This document shows positions 6,015 to 7,867 of a stretch of 7,867 bases of DNA, piece by piece. A program made the position numbers and the translations under genes. The notes beneath the pieces are model-generated. The model was given only the letters and a program-made list of their open reading frames with translations. It did no database searches and was not told the DNA's origin. Within the stretch, counting starts at the first letter, position 1, and each line of letters opens with the position of its first letter. This DNA is from Candidatus Hydrogenedentota bacterium (GTDB taxonomy: Bacteria; Hydrogenedentota; Hydrogenedentia; Hydrogenedentales; SLHB01), in the NCBI GenBank assembly GCA_022706165.1, contig JAKJDA010000123.1, forward strand, positions 311 through 8,177. The letters are read 5' to 3'.

Positions 6015-7243
6015 TCAGGGCCATCTTCCAACACGACTTCGCCCGTTGCCAACGCGGCCTGGAGCGCCTCCTCGGTCTCTTCCGGCGTGAACGTGCACAC
6101 CGAATAGACAAGCGTCCCGCCATTCTTGCAGAGTCGAATCGCGGAACGCAAAAGCTGTTGCTGTTCGACGGCCAGCCGCGCGATGGCCTCCGGCGTGACG
6201 CGCCATTTCAAGTCGGGATGGCGGCGTATCGTTCCCAAACCCGAACACGGCGCATCGATCAACACGCGATCGAACGCTTCGCCGAATGGCGCCTGTGCGC
6301 CATTGCCGCAGACTGTGCGGATGCTGACGCAGCCGAGCCGTTCCGCATTTTCCCGCACAAACCGGAGCTTGTCCGGATGAATGTCCATGGCGACCACCCG
6401 CGCTTTGTCGTGCGCCAGTTGCGCGATGTGCGTGGTTTTGCCGCCGGGCGCCGCGCACAGATCGAGAATTGTCTCGCCGGGCTGCGGATCGAGCGCGTGC
6501 GGCGGCAACATCGAAGCCGCGTCTTGAATGAAATACTGTCCTTCGCGAAATAGTTTCGAACGAGAAGGCGGCAGGCCTTCGGTCAACGTCAGCTCCTCGG
6601 GGATGCGCGTTCCCTTGATGGGGCCGCACTTGGCTTTCTCGAATAGCGCCATGAGCGTGTCCGTCGAGGTCTGGAGCAGATTGGCGCGCACCGAGACGGG
6701 CGCTTCCTCGTTGCATGCGGCGCACAGACGCGCGGCCTCGTCCGAGCCGAACTGCGTCAGCCACGCCTTCGTGATCCAGGGAGGCAGCGAGTAGCGCACG
6801 CTCAAACGATCCGCCGGATGGGTCTCCCACGGAGGCAGTGGCACGTCCTCCATTCGTTGCGGCGCGCGCCGCAGCACGGCGTTGACCAGGCGCGTCGTCC
6901 CCGCGTGGCCGCGGTGCTTTGCGAGTTCGACGGACGTATGCACCATTGATGGAAACGTGACGCTGCGACAGAAAAGCGATTGAAACACGCCCATGCGCAG
7001 AATGATGAGGATGGCGCCCGGCAGTTTTTCGAGCGGTTGCGTCAGAAGCCCGCGAAGGACATGGTCGCACAACGATTGATGGCGCACCGTGCCATAGACG
7101 AGTTGCGTCAGAAACGCGCGCCCGCGCTCGGAGATGTCCGCGCGCGACAGGGTGCGGTCCAGGGCCGCGTTCACATACGCGCCCTTATCGCGGACGCGAA
7201 GAAGCGTGTTGACGGCTGCGGCGCGGACAATGTCGTAACTCAT
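5912..7243 (-). CDS. rsmB: 16S rRNA (cytosine-967-C5)-methyltransferase RsmB
   Basis: SAM-dependent enzyme of 443 residues, the usual length, that methylates C967 (E. coli numbering) of 16S rRNA. Residues 1 to about 130 form the NusB-like RNA-binding domain. The Rossmann methyltransferase core holds the SAM-binding LDLCAAPGGKT (260-270), the acidic DIHPDKL (287-293), motif IV DAPCSGLGTIRRHPDLKW (330-347, C333) and motif VI YSVCTFTPEE (C383, the expected nucleophile). The RRHPDLKW string is typical of RsmB rather than other NOL1/NOP2/sun proteins. The C-terminal DGLDGFF fits the usual DGFF ending. The frame is open further upstream to 7552, but the ATG at 7243 starts the conserved N-terminus and overlaps the fmt stop as ATGA, a classic coupling arrangement. 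No strong Shine-Dalgarno precedes it, which fits coupled translation. Its 3' end is also read in another frame by the PASTA gene. Confidence 0.96.
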   Translation of the reverse strand: MSYDIVRAAAVNTLLRVRDKGAYVNAALDRTLSRADISERGRAFLTQLVYGTVRHQSLCDHVLRGLLTQPLEKLPGAILIILRMGVFQSLFCRSVTFPSMVHTSVELAKHRGHAGTTRLVNAVLRRAPQRMEDVPLPPWETHPADRLSVRYSLPPWITKAWLTQFGSDEAARLCAACNEEAPVSVRANLLQTSTDTLMALFEKAKCGPIKGTRIPEELTLTEGLPPSRSKLFREGQYFIQDAASMLPPHALDPQPGETILDLCAAPGGKTTHIAQLAHDKARVVAMDIHPDKLRFVRENAERLGCVSIRTVCGNGAQAPFGEAFDRVLIDAPCSGLGTIRRHPDLKWRVTPEAIARLAVEQQQLLRSAIRLCKNGGTLVYSVCTFTPEETEEALQAALATGEVVLEDGPEWLDTWKTRTGTYRTLPHVDGLDGFFLMRLRKAS

Positions 7244-7867
7244 ATCGGCAGGGGGCTTTCGAAACGATCGCCGGGAAGCACCTTGTGGCCGCGCAAAAAA
7301 TCGCTGACGGACGTGGCCTTCTTGCCGGGCATCTGCAGCGTCACTATGGCGAGGCAGCCATCGCCCGTGGCCGTGACGATAGCGTCTTTCTCGATGGCGA
7401 CGATCGCGCCCGGCGCGTGGCCTTCCGCTGGGTAGCGGACGGGGCGCGCGGCGTGAACGCGGCATATCTCGCCGTGAAACGACGTATACGCCACCGGCCA
7501 TGGCACTGCCGCGCGCACGAGGTTGTGCACGCGGGATGCGGGAAGCGACCAATCGATCGCGCCGTCCGTTTTTTCGAGACGCCGCGTGTAGGTTGCGCGA
7601 CCGTGGTCTTGCGGCGTGTAGACGGCCTGTCCTGCGGCAATGATGTCCATCGCTCGCAGCAACAGTTCGCCGCCCATGTGCGACAATCGTTCGGTGAGTT
7701 CGATGTTGTTTTCCTCGGGACCGATCGGCGTCGCCTCCTGCAACAGCAGATCGCCCGAATCGACTTCAAGCGTCAGCCGCATGATCGACACGCCGGTGAC
7801 TGCATCGCCCTCCAGCAGGGCCGACGTGATCGGCGAAGGACCGCGATGACGCGGCAGAAGACTCGGG
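7240..7867 (-). CDS. fmt: Methionyl-tRNA formyltransferase (5' partial)
   Basis: Transfers a formyl group from 10-formyltetrahydrofolate to Met-tRNAfMet for translation initiation. The C-terminal 208 residues are visible and the frame is open to the right edge, so about 100-110 N-terminal residues are missing. The visible part begins in the formyl-folate site, PSLLPRHRG, the conserved SLLPxxRG motif next to the catalytic Asn/His pair that lies just outside. It continues with TGVSIM and VDSGD, which retains the family's catalytic Asp. The usual GAAPI is GPSPI here, a conservative oddity. The C-terminal tRNA-binding domain shows YTRRLEKTDGAIDW, the RAAVPWPVAYT element and a final beta-barrel ending in GDRF. 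The stop codon overlaps the rsmB start by four bases. This is the first visible gene of the operon; def often lies upstream in other genomes but cannot be seen here. Confidence 0.96.
   Translation of the reverse strand, partial: PSLLPRHRGPSPITSALLEGDAVTGVSIMRLTLEVDSGDLLLQEATPIGPEENNIELTERLSHMGGELLLRAMDIIAAGQAVYTPQDHGRATYTRRLEKTDGAIDWSLPASRVHNLVRAAVPWPVAYTSFHGEICRVHAARPVRYPAEGHAPGAIVAIEKDAIVTATGDGCLAIVTLQMPGKKATSVSDFLRGHKVLPGDRFESPLPI

Noticed and set aside
7244..7552. Possible 103-residue N-terminal extension of RsmB
   Set aside because: The frame is open but lies entirely within fmt, is Arg-rich and unlike any RsmB; the ATG at 7243 gives the normal length and an ATGA junction.

Overview
The window is GC-rich bacterial DNA (roughly 60% G+C by eye, with G/C favoured at third codon positions). 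It carries six protein-coding genes in two convergent blocks and almost no spare sequence. Gene content is chromosomal and housekeeping-like. I see no insertion sequence, integrase, CRISPR array, tRNA or rRNA. The phylum cannot be fixed from the sequence. The order fmt-rsmB-PASTA protein-rpe resembles the fmt-rsmB-(prpC-prkC)-rpe neighbourhood of Firmicutes and, without the kinase, clusters I recall from Deltaproteobacteria and related GC-rich lineages. I would only say a GC-rich, non-actinobacterial-looking bacterium, possibly from a poorly sampled phylum.

Left block, plus strand: (1) the 3' part of a membrane-anchored hybrid histidine kinase (two PAS domains, HisKA/HATPase, two receiver domains), cut by the left window edge. 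(2) After a 152-base gap with a plausible sigma-70-type promoter and a Shine-Dalgarno site comes a secreted D-alanyl-D-alanine carboxypeptidase (PBP5/DacA family, peptidase S11). It has an unusual lysine-rich pentapeptide-repeat linker between the signal peptide and the catalytic domain.

Right block, minus strand, transcribed from the right edge toward the middle: (3) methionyl-tRNA formyltransferase fmt (N-terminus beyond the window), (4) 16S rRNA m5C967 methyltransferase rsmB, (5) a membrane-anchored protein with three PASTA domains but no kinase domain, (6) ribulose-phosphate 3-epimerase rpe. All four overlap head to tail (4, about 103 and 41 bases), so they are almost certainly one translationally coupled operon. 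The two blocks meet tail to tail across an 88-base gap with no convincing terminator.

Together the operon couples translation initiation and ribosome modification (fmt, rsmB) with a probable envelope muropeptide-binding protein and a pentose-phosphate enzyme. The facing block adds a peptidoglycan-trimming enzyme and a sensor kinase. I found no clear evidence of a wholly new system. The most notable points are the kinase-less PASTA protein with a distinct C-terminal beta-rich region, the long out-of-frame overlap at the end of rsmB, and the repeat linker in the carboxypeptidase.
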